A model generated the notes under the pieces. The model was given only the letters and a program-made list of their open reading frames with translations. It made no database searches and had not been told where the DNA came from. From contig NW_024468941.1 in the NCBI RefSeq assembly GCF_010015615.1, forward strand, positions 384,094-448,093: DNA of 64,000 bases, in the 5' to 3' direction. The translations under genes were made by a program, and so were the position numbers. Origin of the DNA: Cucurbitaria berberidis CBS 394.84. Lineage: Eukaryota; Ascomycota; Dothideomycetes; Pleosporales; Cucurbitariaceae. Below, one piece after another: positions 9,159 through 22,311 of this stretch (its first letter is position 1; each line of letters starts with the position of its first letter).

Positions 9159-12100
9159 TCACTCCTTCTGTCCCTCATTAAGCACAAGCTCAACGACGAC
9201 TTGACACCTCTCCTGATGCGGATGCTGCAAACTCAACTTGACTGTCCTCCCATCAGCCCCTCCGCCTAAACCATCATCCAAACACTTAACATCCCTACCC
9301 GCAATAACCTGCCTCAGCCTTCCATTCTGCGCATTCCGAATCTCCACAAAGTCTGGATCGAACAGAAGAACATATGGCCCGTATGTGGCCGCAGACTTGG
9401 CCTTGCCGACAAACTCCATGATGACGGAGCGGCTGATGTCGCCGTTCTTATTGATATAGACGGCGCATTCTTCGTAACAAAGGAGGAACTCTTGGTCGCT
9501 GAGGCGGAACATGCCCAGTGGGTCTTGGTTTTGCAGGCGCGAAGCGATAGTGGCGACATGGGGTTGCTTCAAATCAGGGACTGACCAGGGGTGCTTCTTG
9601 TCTAGAGTGAGCACTTCGAAGCCCTTCGCTGTAGAGACAGCTAGAGACGAGTGGAAGAGGTTGATTGTGAAGCAGTCTGCTGGGATGTAGAATTCATCGA
9701 ATTCCCGGAAGAATTCTGTGCGGCCTGACTTCCATAACCTCGACTTCTTCTCGGTCGACTTTTGGTAGACAGGCTCGAGGACCTTGAAGGTGGATGAAAT
9801 GCCGTCACGCTTCTTGTAGAAGACGAGCGTCCTGTCTTTCATGACACCAGTTGCGAAGAAGCCGATATCGCGCGCACCTGACAGCTTTTGGGGTGCTCTT
9901 CGAGCGGAATCGTTCGTGGGAGGGACACCACTGACAGGGCAGACAGAATCTAGATGGTAAGCAACCAAAGACTTGTCGGTTATGAGCAGCATTAAGCTGA
10001 ATTGCTCGAGGACCGCGATCTGTGTTACTCTGGGTACTTGAATGGCCTGATATCGTCAGCTGAAATTGGCCAATGGCATACCCTAGGATTCTATGCGCGT
10101 ACCTTTGACCAACCCCGGGGATTGTCGAACTCTGAGACATAGACACCAATGTCAGTACCAACGGCTACCATGTACTTGCCATAAGGCTGGTTGAAGGCCG
10201 TTGCACAATTTACGCGGGCTCGGCAAACTGGTACTGGACGGCCCACATTGACAAACATCTTCTCGACTTCTTCTACTGACCGATCAAGTGGCGTACCCTT
10301 GATCGTGATGGCCTTTTGCGATGGCATTGCGCTATCGTATGCGAAAGCAGCATCAGCCATGACTCGTAGCCGGAACGGTTCGGCGTTTTGCGCAAACAAG
10401 GCTGTAGCATGCCGTGTCTTTGCGATGATGAGCTTGTCGCACCATTCAGCTCTATTCTGTGCTGACGGGGCGTATAGCGTGTAAGTCTCTTTGCCTAGAT
10501 GCTTTACTCTGAACGGATACAAAATCTTCTCGTCCTTGTTAGTCTCCACTGTATTTGTGTTGACTAGCGTTTTGCCAGAACCGTTGGTATTGGTTGACCC
10601 TAGGGAGTTGGAGGTGGTGGTGTGTACCAAGGCGCCGGGAACAGGGCTGTTGCCAGGTCGCCCTCCAGAGCCCGCTACCCTACCAGCCACTGTGGTGACC
10701 GTGGATATACCCTTCATGGTAGAGCGCACAACGGGATCGTCATCTTCGCTCTCCAGGACAAGGAGATCCATGGGAATCGGTAACCTGGAAACGTCATATT
10801 TTTCTGACTTGGTAACACCATCCGCTTCTCGGTACGATACCGTCTTCGCAAGTACAAGGTAATGGTCGAACAGTAGTGCATGCGTTTCGAGCCAGTTGAA
10901 TCGACTGCCTCCCATTCTTTGTAGGTCGCCCCGGTAGATAAGCTCTCGTCCTAGGTGGTCCAAATTGAGTTCTACGCGTTGCATACCCGGTCGTAAGATG
11001 AGCTTCGCTTGTAGATCCGTGAGGCTAACCTTCCGACTCATCTCGGCAACCCGACTGTCACACTCCAGAGTCACAGCTTTGATCTCCCCTTTCGCAATCT
11101 GCAGGTTGCGTTTCTCCTCGTTGTCCACAGTTGAATTCTTAAGCACTGTATCGATGAGAAGACCGTAGCGCTGCAACCTATCAATAGGCCCCTTGAGGTA
11201 CGTGTCCCAACTGAGCTTGTTGGACAGCTTGTTTGTTCGAGCTTCATCTAGGAAAGTACGGAAGAGCATGTTCCTATCCGCCTCCTGGCGGACTAGGAAA
11301 CTTGCGTAAGGAAATGCTGCAGCATACTCGATATATGCTTGCTTGGCTTTCCGAATCCATTCCCTGAAGATGTCACTGAATCCGACAATCCAAGGTCCCT
11401 GCTCTTGCTGTCTGTACTTGATCTGGGGCAAGAGATGGTCCTCGTTTGCTTTTCGGACTGCGTCCACCTTGCTGAAGACATCGTTGATGAATTTATTGAG
11501 CTTCTTGGGAGGAATGACTGGAGGTTGTGCTGCTACCAAGCGGTCACGGTAGAGACGGCGCAGAACATCGAGTCGCTCCATATAGTTATCTTCTCCCTGA
11601 ACGATTTCATGGAGAATGTTTTGACGCTCAATTTCCTTTTTGTTTGCTTTCTCAACGTCTTCCTTCTTCAGCTTGTAGAAGGTAGCCCAGTCCTCCGACT
11701 GAGAAGCGGCCGATGGCGAGTTGAGATCAATCTTTTTCAGCGTCCGTTGGCAATGATGCGAGTAGCATCGACCAGGACTTGCGTGTGTGTGGAGCATTGG
11801 CGCGTAACATCCCGCTCCGGTGAGTTGGAAGATGACACCAGTCATGCTTGCTGATGAGAATTTCAACCATTCCTCCTCATGCACTAGCGTCCCTGCCTTA
11901 TACATTTCGGCCACCACCCGACTACTCAAGGTCTCGGCATCCGCAATGTTCATTGTTGGTACCTTGTGGGTGAAGAGGGCGATCAGCCCTTCTTGGATGG
12001 GCCCTTCCTTGAGATCATTTTCGCCTTCTGTCATAGACTTGAGCCAAGTGATGATTGAGCTGAGCGCCCATGGCTCGGTGCACTTCTTGAAGTCGTTGGT

Positions 12101-14209
12101 GGAGAGTTTGGCCGGATTGAAGCGCTTGCCAGTTGGAAGAGTAGGGAGATCGATGGCCACGCCATCCGCACTACCAGGGGTTAGAGTGTTTCCATCGCTA
12201 TCCACAGCAGCACCATAGAAGGTGTTACGATTAGCAGCCTGTCGTGCCCTGTGCCCTTGCTCGGCGTCGGTCTTTGATCTCGGAAGCGGTATTGCTGCGG
12301 GTGCGTTGCTGTGTTGGAGTAAAGAGGTCGAGCGAGGAACAGCGACCCCGGTTGGTGATATCATCTGGCTAGCATTGGGATCAACGGGGTAAGAGCCACG
12401 TGATGATGGAGCATTGCGCCAATACTCATAAGAACCAGAACCGGTTGAGCCCGTGCTCTGGTGGTTCAATCGCCGGTTCGCGCTCGCATTTGCATTCGCT
12501 GGGGGAGGAGGCAGAGGCCGGTTGGAGATACCAGGGTGGAAGAACATGTCTGCTGGCTCGCCAGGCATTGCAGACAGCGGCCCCGAAAGAGTTGAACCAG
12601 ACATGGCGGATGCGCTGTCCATGAGAGTGGCTTCGTCGCCTTCGTCGTAGCTTCGCCGCCGCGCGCTCGGCTCTTCCAAGCCCCCGGTCCCAAATGTATC
12701 GACACGAGCATTACTGGAGAATGATGGGAAGGGATGGATCGGGTCGTACTGGTCGCTGGCAGGTTCTGAACGCCGCTGCGAGCCCGAGGTCGATGGGCCA
12801 CTGCCGCCTGATGCTAGCTGACTTGGATCTCCGCCGTAGTTGAACGAGGGCATAAAGTTGCCTCCAAACCCACTCACGTCGACGCCTGCACCAACATAAT
12901 CGCTATCGCTTGCACTTTCCTCTGCCGGCCGACTAGCTCCGGCAGATTGATGCGGAGATTGTAAGCTGGTATAGTTGCTGAAGAGACCAGTTCCTCCACT
13001 ACGCCTGCGGGCCTCGTCCGCCTCTTCCTGTTCTTCTGCCATTCGAAGTGCAGCCAAGCCAGCGGCTGCCTCGACATCACTCTCATCGCTAGTATACGTA
13101 TCGCGAGCAGGGAATGATGGCGCAAGTCGGTCGCCATTAACGCGGTCTCCGTTCCTCCCTGTTGGCTGTCGATCCAGACTATCGGGATAGTATTGGCCGC
13201 CGTTCGGTTGTTGCACTTGGATGGATGGCTGGCGCCCCCCTGCCGTCATGGTCATGACATCATTGAACAGCTCGTCTTGATTATACGGAGACCCATTCTG
13301 CGTCGGGAAGTAGTCGTCGCTGTCAGATTCGTGTGGAGGCGGGGGGAGCGGTCGAGAGGAGACGGTGTTTGTTCGCTGCGGCGAGCCATGAGGAGGCACC
13401 TCTGGTGTTGGAGGGAGCGTGTTTGAATGTTGGCTCGAGACGGAGGAAAACCTGTCAACGCGCTGTTGCGAGCCGTAGCCGTTGTCGTATGCAGGTGGGG
13501 AAGGAAGCGGGGCGTGCGAGGCGGTTGTGGGTTGATAGTAGGATTGGGACGAAGCATTCGAAGGCTGACGACCCGGATAGCTACCCCAATCCTCTGTTGG
13601 CGACTGGGCGCTCCCTGGAAGCGCAGGGAGGGGTGGTGGGGCAGGAGGGGTGTAAGCTACTCTGCCCTGACCCTGAACAGAAGATGTTCGCCCGAATTGC
13701 GAACTCTGGTAGACATTGGGCGACGGGTAGGAAACGGTGGGCGAGGTGGGCGAGAAGCCATAGGGATGGCTGACTGTATTGGTCCTGCCCAGGCTGGTGT
13801 CCGCATAGGCAGCTGGAACATATGGCTGGTGTTGTGACAGCGCGGGGGGAGCAAACGTCCTGTTGACGCCGCCATACTGCTGGGGATTGGGCAGAGGTAT
13901 GGGTTGAGAATTGTAGTGCTGGGGGTTGTACTGCTGCTGCGATTGCGGAGGGTATCCATAGCTGCTGCTGTTGTATCCGCCCGCCGTGGGAGACAACGGG
14001 GCCTGGTTCAACTGCGGGGAGTTGGTCTCGCCCATGAAGAGCTCGTCGTTCTGGCGCGTAGTATAGCTGTCGCGCCGGGCTGGCGGGGGGTACGCGTAGC
14101 CCGCAGCTCCTCCATTTGCCTGAGGATCCCCATGGCCCGTCGCGCCGCCTGCGCTCGAGTGCGGTATATTGGGGTTGTAGTAGTTCTGGCCGTTCCCGTA
14201 GTACGACAT
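9159..14209 (-). CDS. ROM2: Rho guanine nucleotide exchange factor, Rom1/Rom2 type
   Basis: Two exons, 14209-10103 and 10046-9159, give 1664 aa. The intron (GTACGC...ATATCAG) joins NPRGWSK to AIQVPRVTQIAVLEQF and restores the CNH domain; nearer acceptors either break the frame or drop conserved residues. Order: a disordered Pro/Gln/Ser-rich N-terminus (~1-690), a DEP-like segment (~695-815), the DH/RhoGEF domain (~860-1045, starting ERQNILHEIVQGEDNYMERL), a PH domain (~1075-1256), and a citron-homology domain (~1270-1640). In yeasts and moulds this protein activates Rho1 at the cell cortex and feeds the cell-wall-integrity pathway and glucan synthase. The start at 14209 opens MSYYGNGQNYYNP, typical of the family. 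A long 5' region without genes lies upstream. Confidence 0.93.
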
Positions 14210-17200
14210 GGCGACGTGGGCTGGCGGAGAAGCCTAAGGAGGCGCGATGGGGGGTGGTGCAGTCGAAGTCGTCATTCACGAGGCTACCTGATGAGGTTGC
14301 GCGGGCAGCATGACCAGGGCCGCTGAGCTGAGGTCGGATTTTTGCAATCGAGCCCGCGCGCGAGTGGCAGCAGTAGCAGCGAACTAGATGCCTTGATCCT
14401 CGGGATGTGATCGCATGCGCCCGCCAGAGGTTGCTCCGTGTGTGAAGCGTGGGCAGCGGTCCCTGTGCTTGCTGTGCCAGCTCCCGAGCGAATCGTCAGC
14501 TGTCTTGTGGGCGTCCGTAGCGCGGGGAACGGGCCGTTTGAGGGGGCAGATGCTCGTAGTTTGGTAGAGGCTGGTTGCGATGCTGGACGACAGGAGCGAT
14601 GTCGAGTACAGGCTGGCAAGAGTCGTGAGTATGCTTATGGGCGGCAGTGTTTAATTCCACCATGACCGGTCCACGCCTGAACGGAGCCAAGCGTTTCAGT
14701 GGCAGCCCTACGAGCTGGCGCTGGGTGCCTGCGCATTGATAAGCCTCACCCGCCCCCATCGTTGCGCCTCGTCTCTTTTCCATGGCAAATGTATGCCACA
14801 GCATGTAAGAGATTAAATTCTGATTACATTACTACTCCCATCAAGTGTTGCAGTTGGTGCCGAGTTCTCTTTGATGCTGGAGCTATCTTCAATGACCCAA
14901 GGTAAACGGATGCATCATGCAACTCTGAGCTACGACTTATCAAACAAGCGGGCACCAGTCAATGGAGCCAGACGCTTAGGTATACAAATCTTCGCACATT
15001 ACAGCACAAGGTGAAACATCCATTTCATTGGGTTAGATCACTGATCTGCATCAAGCAGGCTTCGGGTAGACATGAACCGGAAAGAGGTGCGTTCGCAACC
15101 TGAACCTGAATGCACTGGTGCACTGTGTAAGGCGAGTGCTTGGGCTGTGAGTGAAGTAATCAAACCATGAGATCGGGCGGTCTTGAACAAACCTTTGACT
15201 TTGAACGGTCCTGCTAGATGTATTCAGAAAAGAGGGGAGGCTGACGCTGTGGTAGGACGTTACATTCTTAGGACCCCAGGCACAGCAGAAGTTTGAAGTG
15301 GTATTTGTTCGATATTTACCATTCTCTTCGAGGAATTGGATTGTGAGGTCTTTCCATACAAGGTAGCCTGCAGGCCTTCGAGGTGTTTCGCAGCACGAGC
15401 CGTATCCTCGGTATACGTTGAAGGCATACAGCGTCTGTTATGATAGGAGCAGACTGCTTGTACTTGCCTCATTGTAGGTCTCAAAAACCCACCAGAGTTG
15501 TAACTTTGCAGGGTTAATGAACCGATGCTTACCTCGAACGTTAGCATATCGCGTATTGGACTTGCCCGGGAGAAGCGCCATAGATAAGGGCCAAGCTCTT
15601 AGATGCATACATACTTTCAGTCATTTTGCGAGCACTTGGGTTTTTAGTGGACGTATATTCCTGTTTAAAGAGGCGAATGGCTCCTTCCACGTACATCATG
15701 AAGAGAACATCTACTCGACAACTGACTTTATGAACCTCTTTAAGGGCACCGGTATTCTAATTCTACTAAACTCTGCTGCAGAAGTTGGGAGGAGAAAAGG
15801 CAACAGCAAATACCTTCCTGATACAGAGTTCGCGTTCGGGCACTACACGATGATCTGACTTGGGCACCTATAAGGCAAAGACTCGACGGGAATTAGCGAA
15901 AACGCACCAAGAACATAGTAGCAACATTATCGACGAATGATGCGACCTGGTGTGTACAGTGACATCGCACCACTTTATAATGTCAACTGAAGCACTTGCA
16001 CGACTACTGTTAAGGCGGATACTAGGACGACAAGGACATTGAGAAGATCTGCGAAGAACTCAAAGTCAGTCCCCTCTTCAACCCTAAGAAGCTGAAGCCG
16101 TTTCAACGACTATAGCTAGCATTACCTTACATGTATCCTGTCGTAGTTTTAGCTAGAGAGAGGAAAGGACGAGGCGCTTAAGGGCAGATAATAGCCTTTT
16201 GGCGCTATGCTCTTAGATTCTCCATTATGAATCTGAGATGTGAGACATTGATGGGAGAGTCAAAGGGAGGCTGAGGCTGACTTGTCTGTGTATATATCAG
16301 CTGATAAGTCGCGCTGCAGATAGTAACGGGCAGTTGTAAAGAATGCTTCGATCCGGATCCGAGACTGGTGCTGAGGCTGAGCTGCGGTCAAGAGGCAGCT
16401 GGCCGCATTTGCCAACTTGGGCTGTCAGCCTGACCGATATGAGTTATGTAATGAATTTAGCACTAGTTCAGCTGGGCGCTGCATGTACTCTTGTAGTTGA
16501 ATGCGGTCCATACGAAGTGACATACAAACTAATTAGCCTTCTATCAAGCTATTGCAATACACTGGCATAGTCAGCTACGCTAGATTTGATCAAGACTAGC
16601 CTCAGCCTCGAATCCAATATCAAACGTCCTCACTCCTCCCACAGTCGTTGTTCTTAGCTCACCCAAATACCGGGTATCTTCGAAGCCAACCAAGTAGATA
16701 ACAGGACGTGTCTTTTGGCCAAACACGGTCGGGGTTTCTTGCATGGGTCGGTCTTAGCGCCAATGCTTCGACTGGATCGACTTTAGGTTTTCGAAAATCC
16801 TTCGAGAAGGTGCGCTAGCAACGATATGCTTTCAACCATCTCCCAGCTTCGTCCCAATCGACGGTCAAAATGACGCGTATCAGCAGCTGCTTTTGATGGC
16901 TGCCAAATGCTGGTATGTGCCGTAGTGGGGATATTTCCTGGACTAGACTAGATAGACGATTGCTACGGTGGGCAACAGGGCACGCGATGTGGACTTGTCG
17001 GGCTTGGACGAGTGCTGTCGTGAGCGTGGCGACCAACCGCTGGCCCGTGATTCGGTGTTGGACGTGGCTTAGCCCTATCGAGGAAGCGGCGACCCGTCAG
17101 CACCTGCCACCCACAGAACGCATTCACCGTGCTTAGACGAGGAAGGGAGCGGGGAACAGATTGCGCCAACAACAACGACAGACTCGTTGTATGCTTGCTT

Positions 17201-17976
17201 CTCTGCACTGCGCTGCTTCGTCACATGCCTGCGCAATTCACCCAAAGACATTGCAGGACAAGGCAGACTGCCCCCAGACCGCCATGGTGGATTCTACGCC
17301 TGACGTGCTCCGATAGCATGTCGCGTTCACCGGGACCCGCAAACGTTGCTCTGCCTCTTATCTGGCCGAATAGCGAATCGAAGCAGAACAACAGGCTTGG
17401 CTCATGGTGCCATGGCCACGGCCAAGCAATGCAGACAGGGAGTGTTCCACCACCCCATGCTCTAACAGGGAGGTGATATTCTCCTCTAGTACCGCGGGGA
17501 GCACCCACATCTTGATTAGTCCTTGGGCCGAGCAGATAGGCCCTGTACATAAGACCTCGGGACCGCCAGCACGCTTTGCTATCTGGTGAAGAGTCGGTCT
17601 TGCGCGTTCCACACCATCCGTTCACTGCCAAAGGCTTACTCTTGGCCATTCTTGGGTTACGTAGACAGCTTGGTGGGCGCCCGCGTTAAGCCTTGTCTGT
17701 AGCTGTGTTATCAGCGCACGGCTGTCTTGTCCTCCCCGCGCCTCGTTCGTATAACAACCGGTCAACCGCAGCCTCTGCACCACCTCAAGGCTGTCGCACT
17801 GCCTCACTTGCCTGCCTACTTGAACCGACTCGACCGCGGCCAGGTACCTTTGCTCCAGTGGGTCGCAGGACTCAACTAGCTTCGTTTGTCGTGTTGCGCC
17901 TACGCAAACGGCTCTACCACCAAAGCAGCCCACAATAAGAACCGACTCGGCCAAGTCGTCACCTCAACCTCCAACA
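14210..17976. other. 3.8-kb intergenic stretch, no gene recognised
   Basis: The stretch holds divergent promoters of the RhoGEF gene and the permease. A short protein-like run near 16030-16110 is interrupted by stops and may be a relic. One CGGATCCG palindrome lies at 16354. No RNA gene or intact element was seen. Confidence 0.5.
16354..16361. promoter_or_regulatory. CGGATCCG palindrome outside the NRPS cluster
   Basis: Context is gatcCGGATCCGagac. It is the only exact copy outside 39.2-53.5 kb and lies 1.6 kb upstream of the amino-acid permease. One chance copy per window of this size is expected, so it may mean nothing. Confidence 0.35.
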
Positions 17977-19879
17977 ATGGCCATTTTCAGAAAGAGGCAC
18001 TCCGATTCTTCGGACGGCGCAAGCCCTCACAACTCGGACCCTGAGAAATCCGGTGCAAGGACAGACTATCAACATGCGACTGGGGAAGATGCGGTTACGG
18101 ACGCGAATGGCGTCGCTGTTCACACCGACCACACCCATCTACACCGTGGTCTGAAATCGCGACACATTACTATGATTGCCATCGGTGGTGCTATCGGAAC
18201 TGGTCTCATCATTGGTACTGGAAAAGCATTGGCTCAGTCTGGGTAAGTGGCATCAGTCGCAAACATCTGCTCAGAGCTAACCATTTTCTTTAGTCCTGGC
18301 TCTATCCTCATTGCTTACACCTCCGTCGGGCTCTTGGTCTACGTAGTCATGACTGCGCTTGGTGAAATGGCTGCTTGGATTCCTCACTCTTCTGGTTTCG
18401 CTGGTTACGCTACCCGTTTCTGCGACCCTGCTCTCGGTTTTGCCCTCGGATGGACCTACTGGTGCAAATACATCATCACTACGCCAAATCAGATCACAGC
18501 TTCTGCTCTAATCATCCAAGAGTGGCCAAGAACAGCATCGGACAAGGTCAATCCTGGTGTGTGGGTTGCAATCTTCCTCATTACCATAACAGCCATCAAT
18601 TACTTCGGTATCAAATTCTTTGGCGAACTCGAGTTTTGGCTGAGTTCGATCAAGGTCGTTACCATTGTGAGTACTGTCTCGATGAAGGATAAGTAAAACA
18701 AGCTAATGCCTTTGTACAGATCGGTGTAATCATCCTCTCCTTCCTCCTCGCTGTTGGTGCTGGCCCAGGCCCTGCGACTGGATTCAAGTACTACAAGAAC
18801 CCCGGGGCTTTCAAACCATACATAGCCAAAGGCGATGCTGGTAAATTCTACGGCTTCTGGAGCTCTCTGGTCAACGCGGTCTTCGCTTATCTGGGTACTG
18901 AGCTGATCGGTGTGACTGTCGGCGAAGCTCAGAACCCACGCAAGACCATTCCTCGCGCCATTAAGCTCACCTTCTACCGGATCCTGTTCTTTTACTGCCT
19001 TTCCGTCTTCTTCTTGGGCATGCTTGTTCCCTACAACTCCAAAGAGCTTGCATTCGCCCTCAATGCCGGTACCCGTGCTTCCGCCTCGCCCTTCGTTGTC
19101 GCCATCAAGCTCGCTGGTATCAAGGCTCTGCCTGACATCCTCAACGCGTGCATCTTGCTCTTCACTTTCAGCGCTTCCAACTCGGATCTCTACATTGCGT
19201 CTCGTACTCTTTTTGGTCTCGCCGAGCAAGGTCACGCTCCCAAGATCTTCCGCTGGACTGACAACCGCGGTGTACCCGTTCCTGCTCTGGGTCTCTCAGC
19301 GCTCATGTGCTGCACCGCCTTCATGAACGCCGCCGATGACGCAAAGATTGTTTTCGGTTATTTCGTCAACCTGACCACCATCTTCGGTCTCTTGTCCTGG
19401 ATTTCGCTCTTGGTGTCGCACATCTTCTTCGTCCGCGCACGCAGGGCTCAAGGCATCACCAATGACCAACTAGCCTACACTGCTCCACTCGGCTTGATGG
19501 GATCCTACATTGCCTTGTTCTTCTGCTGCTTGATTGCCTTGACCAAGAACTTCCCCGTCTTCACAAAGGGCAAATGGGGCAACTTTGACTACAAAAACTT
19601 CGTTACTGGTTATCTCGTAAGTCTTGCCAAACAAAATATCTTGGTGAAATCATCGCTAATTCAAAACCACAGGGTATCCCAATCTACTTGTTCTGCATCC
19701 TCGGATACAAGTTCTTCATGAAGTCCAAGATGGTACAGCCCCACGAGGCAGACTTTTACACCGGCAAGGACGAGATCGATCGAGAGGAAGAGGCTTTCCT
19801 AGCCCACCAGGCGGCGGTCAAGTCCAACGACAAGAACGCCAGCTGGTTCTACCGAACCTTTGTCGCTTGGTTGTTCTAG
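17977..19879 (+). CDS. Amino-acid permease, yeast AAT family (dicarboxylic-type)
   Basis: Four exons: 17977-18242, 18294-18666, 18720-19616 and 19673-19879, for 580 aa. The introns are GT-AG and restore the frame at SG|PGSILIAY, KVVTI|IGVIIL and VTGYL|GIPIYLF. A hydrophilic N-terminus (~65 aa) leads into LHRGLKSRHITMIAIGGAIGTGLIIGTG, the diagnostic first segment of fungal AAT/YAT permeases, followed by about 12 membrane segments and a cytosolic tail (EIDREEEAFLAHQAA). The sequence resembles the Dip5-like branch for acidic amino acids, but the substrate is not certain. It would work as a proton symporter at the plasma membrane. The pyrimidine-rich upstream sequence is typical of a strong fungal promoter. 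Confidence 0.9.
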
Positions 19880-21837
19880 GGGCCTGTCTACTTCACCCTT
19901 TACATATTAGTGTTAGATACGCGGATTATATATTGGATTGCATATAGCGTATCAGTCGACTCCGACAATATTACTCTCCCGTTTTTTGGTCACAATTGCT
20001 CTCTTTGATCTTTTGGTTTCAAGTCGTCATAGCGACTTCGCTGCACATCATTGTTCTCTTGTTTGCTAGCAAGAATTACCCGCCCTTACCCTTCCACCAT
20101 TCATACCTGCTAATTGATGTAATTCATGACATAGACCCATATGCGCCAACATCTCTTTCACGTCCATGTTCAAGACGTCTCAACTCAAAGTACCTTCGCA
20201 GAATCAGCGATAGCTCAATTAGGGCGCAGGCGCTTTGGAACCCCTCTCTTGAATCAAGCCATCTCACCAAGCGCAGAACCATGCTGACATATTGCTTCTC
20301 CCCTCCGCCGTCAGTATGATCAGTTGGCATCACCAAGCCGCTTCCCACAGTTCCTTCTCTTTCCCTGCCGTTTTTAGTACCACAGAATGCTGCTACATAC
20401 CGCTGTCAAACGTCATAACCACCAAAAAAGTCCTTCCCAAGTCACAAGCGCAACAGCACAACGTCTTTCGGTTGCACGACACCGCTCTTCCGCATCGGCC
20501 TTCCCCAAACGGCTTCCCGTAGTAAGGCAAACGGGGCGCCCACCACATTGCACCTTACGACATGCCCTCCAGCCCTCATACTAACAACTTTGCCTGATTT
20601 TGCAGCGCAGACCGGCCTCGCCGGAGCCCTCCGCTCAGCCCTTCTTGGCTAATAACCATGCAATGCACACTTACTTTTTGGTAGATGATACTGTCGCCCT
20701 TTGCGCGCGCTTCATCGCTGTCCTATGGGAGGGACGGGGGCTGTGATGTCACGATTTCGACGTCGAAAGGTCCCTCCGAGCATTCGGTCGATGCTGCCGT
20801 CAATCCACGGCAGTGTAATCGTTGCTGGTCGCAAATCGTGCACAGCATTGGAGTAACAGAGCAGTCACGCCACTGTTCAGACCACGATATCGCCCACCAG
20901 ACAGTTCTTCAAACCATTGCTACTGTGCTCAAGGAATTGAATCAACGTCCCATTCCGGCATGCTCAAATTCGCCAATCGTAGCAATTACCCCGGGGCGCA
21001 TCTCAACGTCACCCACGTGTGCTGCCAACATGCAGCCCGAGCTCACCGCCATCTTAGATCGTGGCTGTGGGGAGAGAGCCAATGTTAGTGAAGCTTTCTC
21101 CAGCTCGGAACGACCGTGAATGGCACCAAGGCTCCCTCTGTCCTATAGGGCTGGCGTTCCGACTTCGGATCCAAGTATTTGCCTTGTGAAAACACCATCA
21201 CATGGACCTCACGATACCCACAAAAACCATGACTCTGCGCTTTCGCAGGTCCTTCTCGAGACACTCGATGACATGGCCGCGCTGCATGGTATGAAGGGAC
21301 TAAGTTTTGTTGGCTGTGGGCAGCGCTGGTATGACGATTAGTTTCCCAAGGTGCTACTTTGGCTTCCAGAGGGCAAAGAGCAGTGTGCCATGCGCCCCTT
21401 TCAGAGTGGCTCAATGATCCGATATCAAGGGTACGATACAAGGCGGGTGATACTCTCGTAGTCCCTTGGAACGCTTCACCTTTGTATAGCAGAGCTTAAG
21501 TATTCCTTGTCTCCACGCATTGTTGGCTTCTTTTATCACACGAGAATCAAGATCACTTTCTTCAGTATAAAATCCCCAATCTCCAATCTTCAATCTCCAA
21601 TCCAAATCATCAACAATTGCCTCAGAATCACCTACTCTACTCCAAACTTCTACATATCAAGTTCCTTCTCTACCTCTATTCGAGATTGTTTAGAAAGTTA
21701 TCATCTCCCACACTTCCAGCTATCTCGAACACGAGAGCTCCCGTGTCTTCATACCTACCCTCGCATCATTCTCTGCAAAGCAGTGTACCGATATCCACTT
21801 CTCCTAGAAGGAATCCACCCCTACTTCTCCACCAGAT
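19880..21837. other. Intergenic, no gene recognised
   Basis: Contains the 3' flank of the permease, repeat copy 3 (20182-20250) and the leader of the zinc-finger gene, with CT-rich tracts near 21540-21830. Open frames lack motifs. Confidence 0.5.
20182..20250 (-). repeat. Dispersed repeat, copy 3
   Basis: Same orientation as copy 1 at 2584. The shared run goes from ACTCAAAGTAC through the GATAGCTCAA-TAGGGCG-AGGCGCTTTGGAA core. On the minus strand it would still read KAPAP-stop, with no open frame of any length before it. Confidence 0.75.
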
Positions 21838-22311
21838 ATGTCCAGAGTTCCGGCGGACATGTGGATCTGCGGTAGTTGCAAAGGGGGCAACCTCATTGCG
21901 CTTACCGGTACCTCATGCCCCGTATGCGGCCACCAGAGAGACAGCTGCTGCATTGGACCCGGCGAAATCTATTCCGACAACACTGAGTTCAGTCGCGGAC
22001 AGTCTGACTCCCAGCCCCCTTGTCCAACAGCGCCGTCTTTCCACACCAATGGTACTGCCTTCCATGCGCATTTGGCTGATGCTGGACGTCTTCCACATGT
22101 CGCCGCGCCTTCTACCAACCACTCTACATCAGAATATGAAGCTGAGTACGACCAATACCCCTCGTGGCCAGAACTCAAAACTTCTATACCCCTCACGAAT
22201 TGCCCTGGTGGTGGGACTCCTGCTCCAGGCTCCTGGATATGCCAGCAATGTGGCGCTGCGAATAGCGACCTAACACCTGAGTTCTGCCCCATCTGCGGTA
22301 GTGGTCGTTAG
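21838..22311 (+). CDS. Small protein with two zinc-ribbon / RanBP2-like fingers
   Basis: 157 aa in one exon. The first finger, near residues 9-30, is WICGSCKGGN...SCPVCG; the second, at the C-terminus, is WICQQCG...FCPICGSGR. Each has two CxxC knuckles about 15 residues apart, and both start with Trp, as in RanBP2-type fingers. The linker between them (~70 aa) is polar and His/Ser/Pro-rich. The ATG at 21838 is the first in frame and follows a long pyrimidine-rich leader. No signal peptide or membrane segment. RanBP2-type fingers bind ubiquitin or RNA; which applies here cannot be told. Confidence 0.75.
   Translation: MSRVPADMWICGSCKGGNLIALTGTSCPVCGHQRDSCCIGPGEIYSDNTEFSRGQSDSQPPCPTAPSFHTNGTAFHAHLADAGRLPHVAAPSTNHSTSEYEAEYDQYPSWPELKTSIPLTNCPGGGTPAPGSWICQQCGAANSDLTPEFCPICGSGR

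Noticed and set aside
13333..14326. Long plus-strand frames opposite the RhoGEF N-terminus
   Set aside because: They are antisense shadows of a GC-rich, low-complexity coding exon and carry no family motifs.
15517..15858. 113-aa open frame in the 14.2-18 kb gap
   Set aside because: It has no motif, poor start context and no likely splice partners; open frames of this size are expected by chance.
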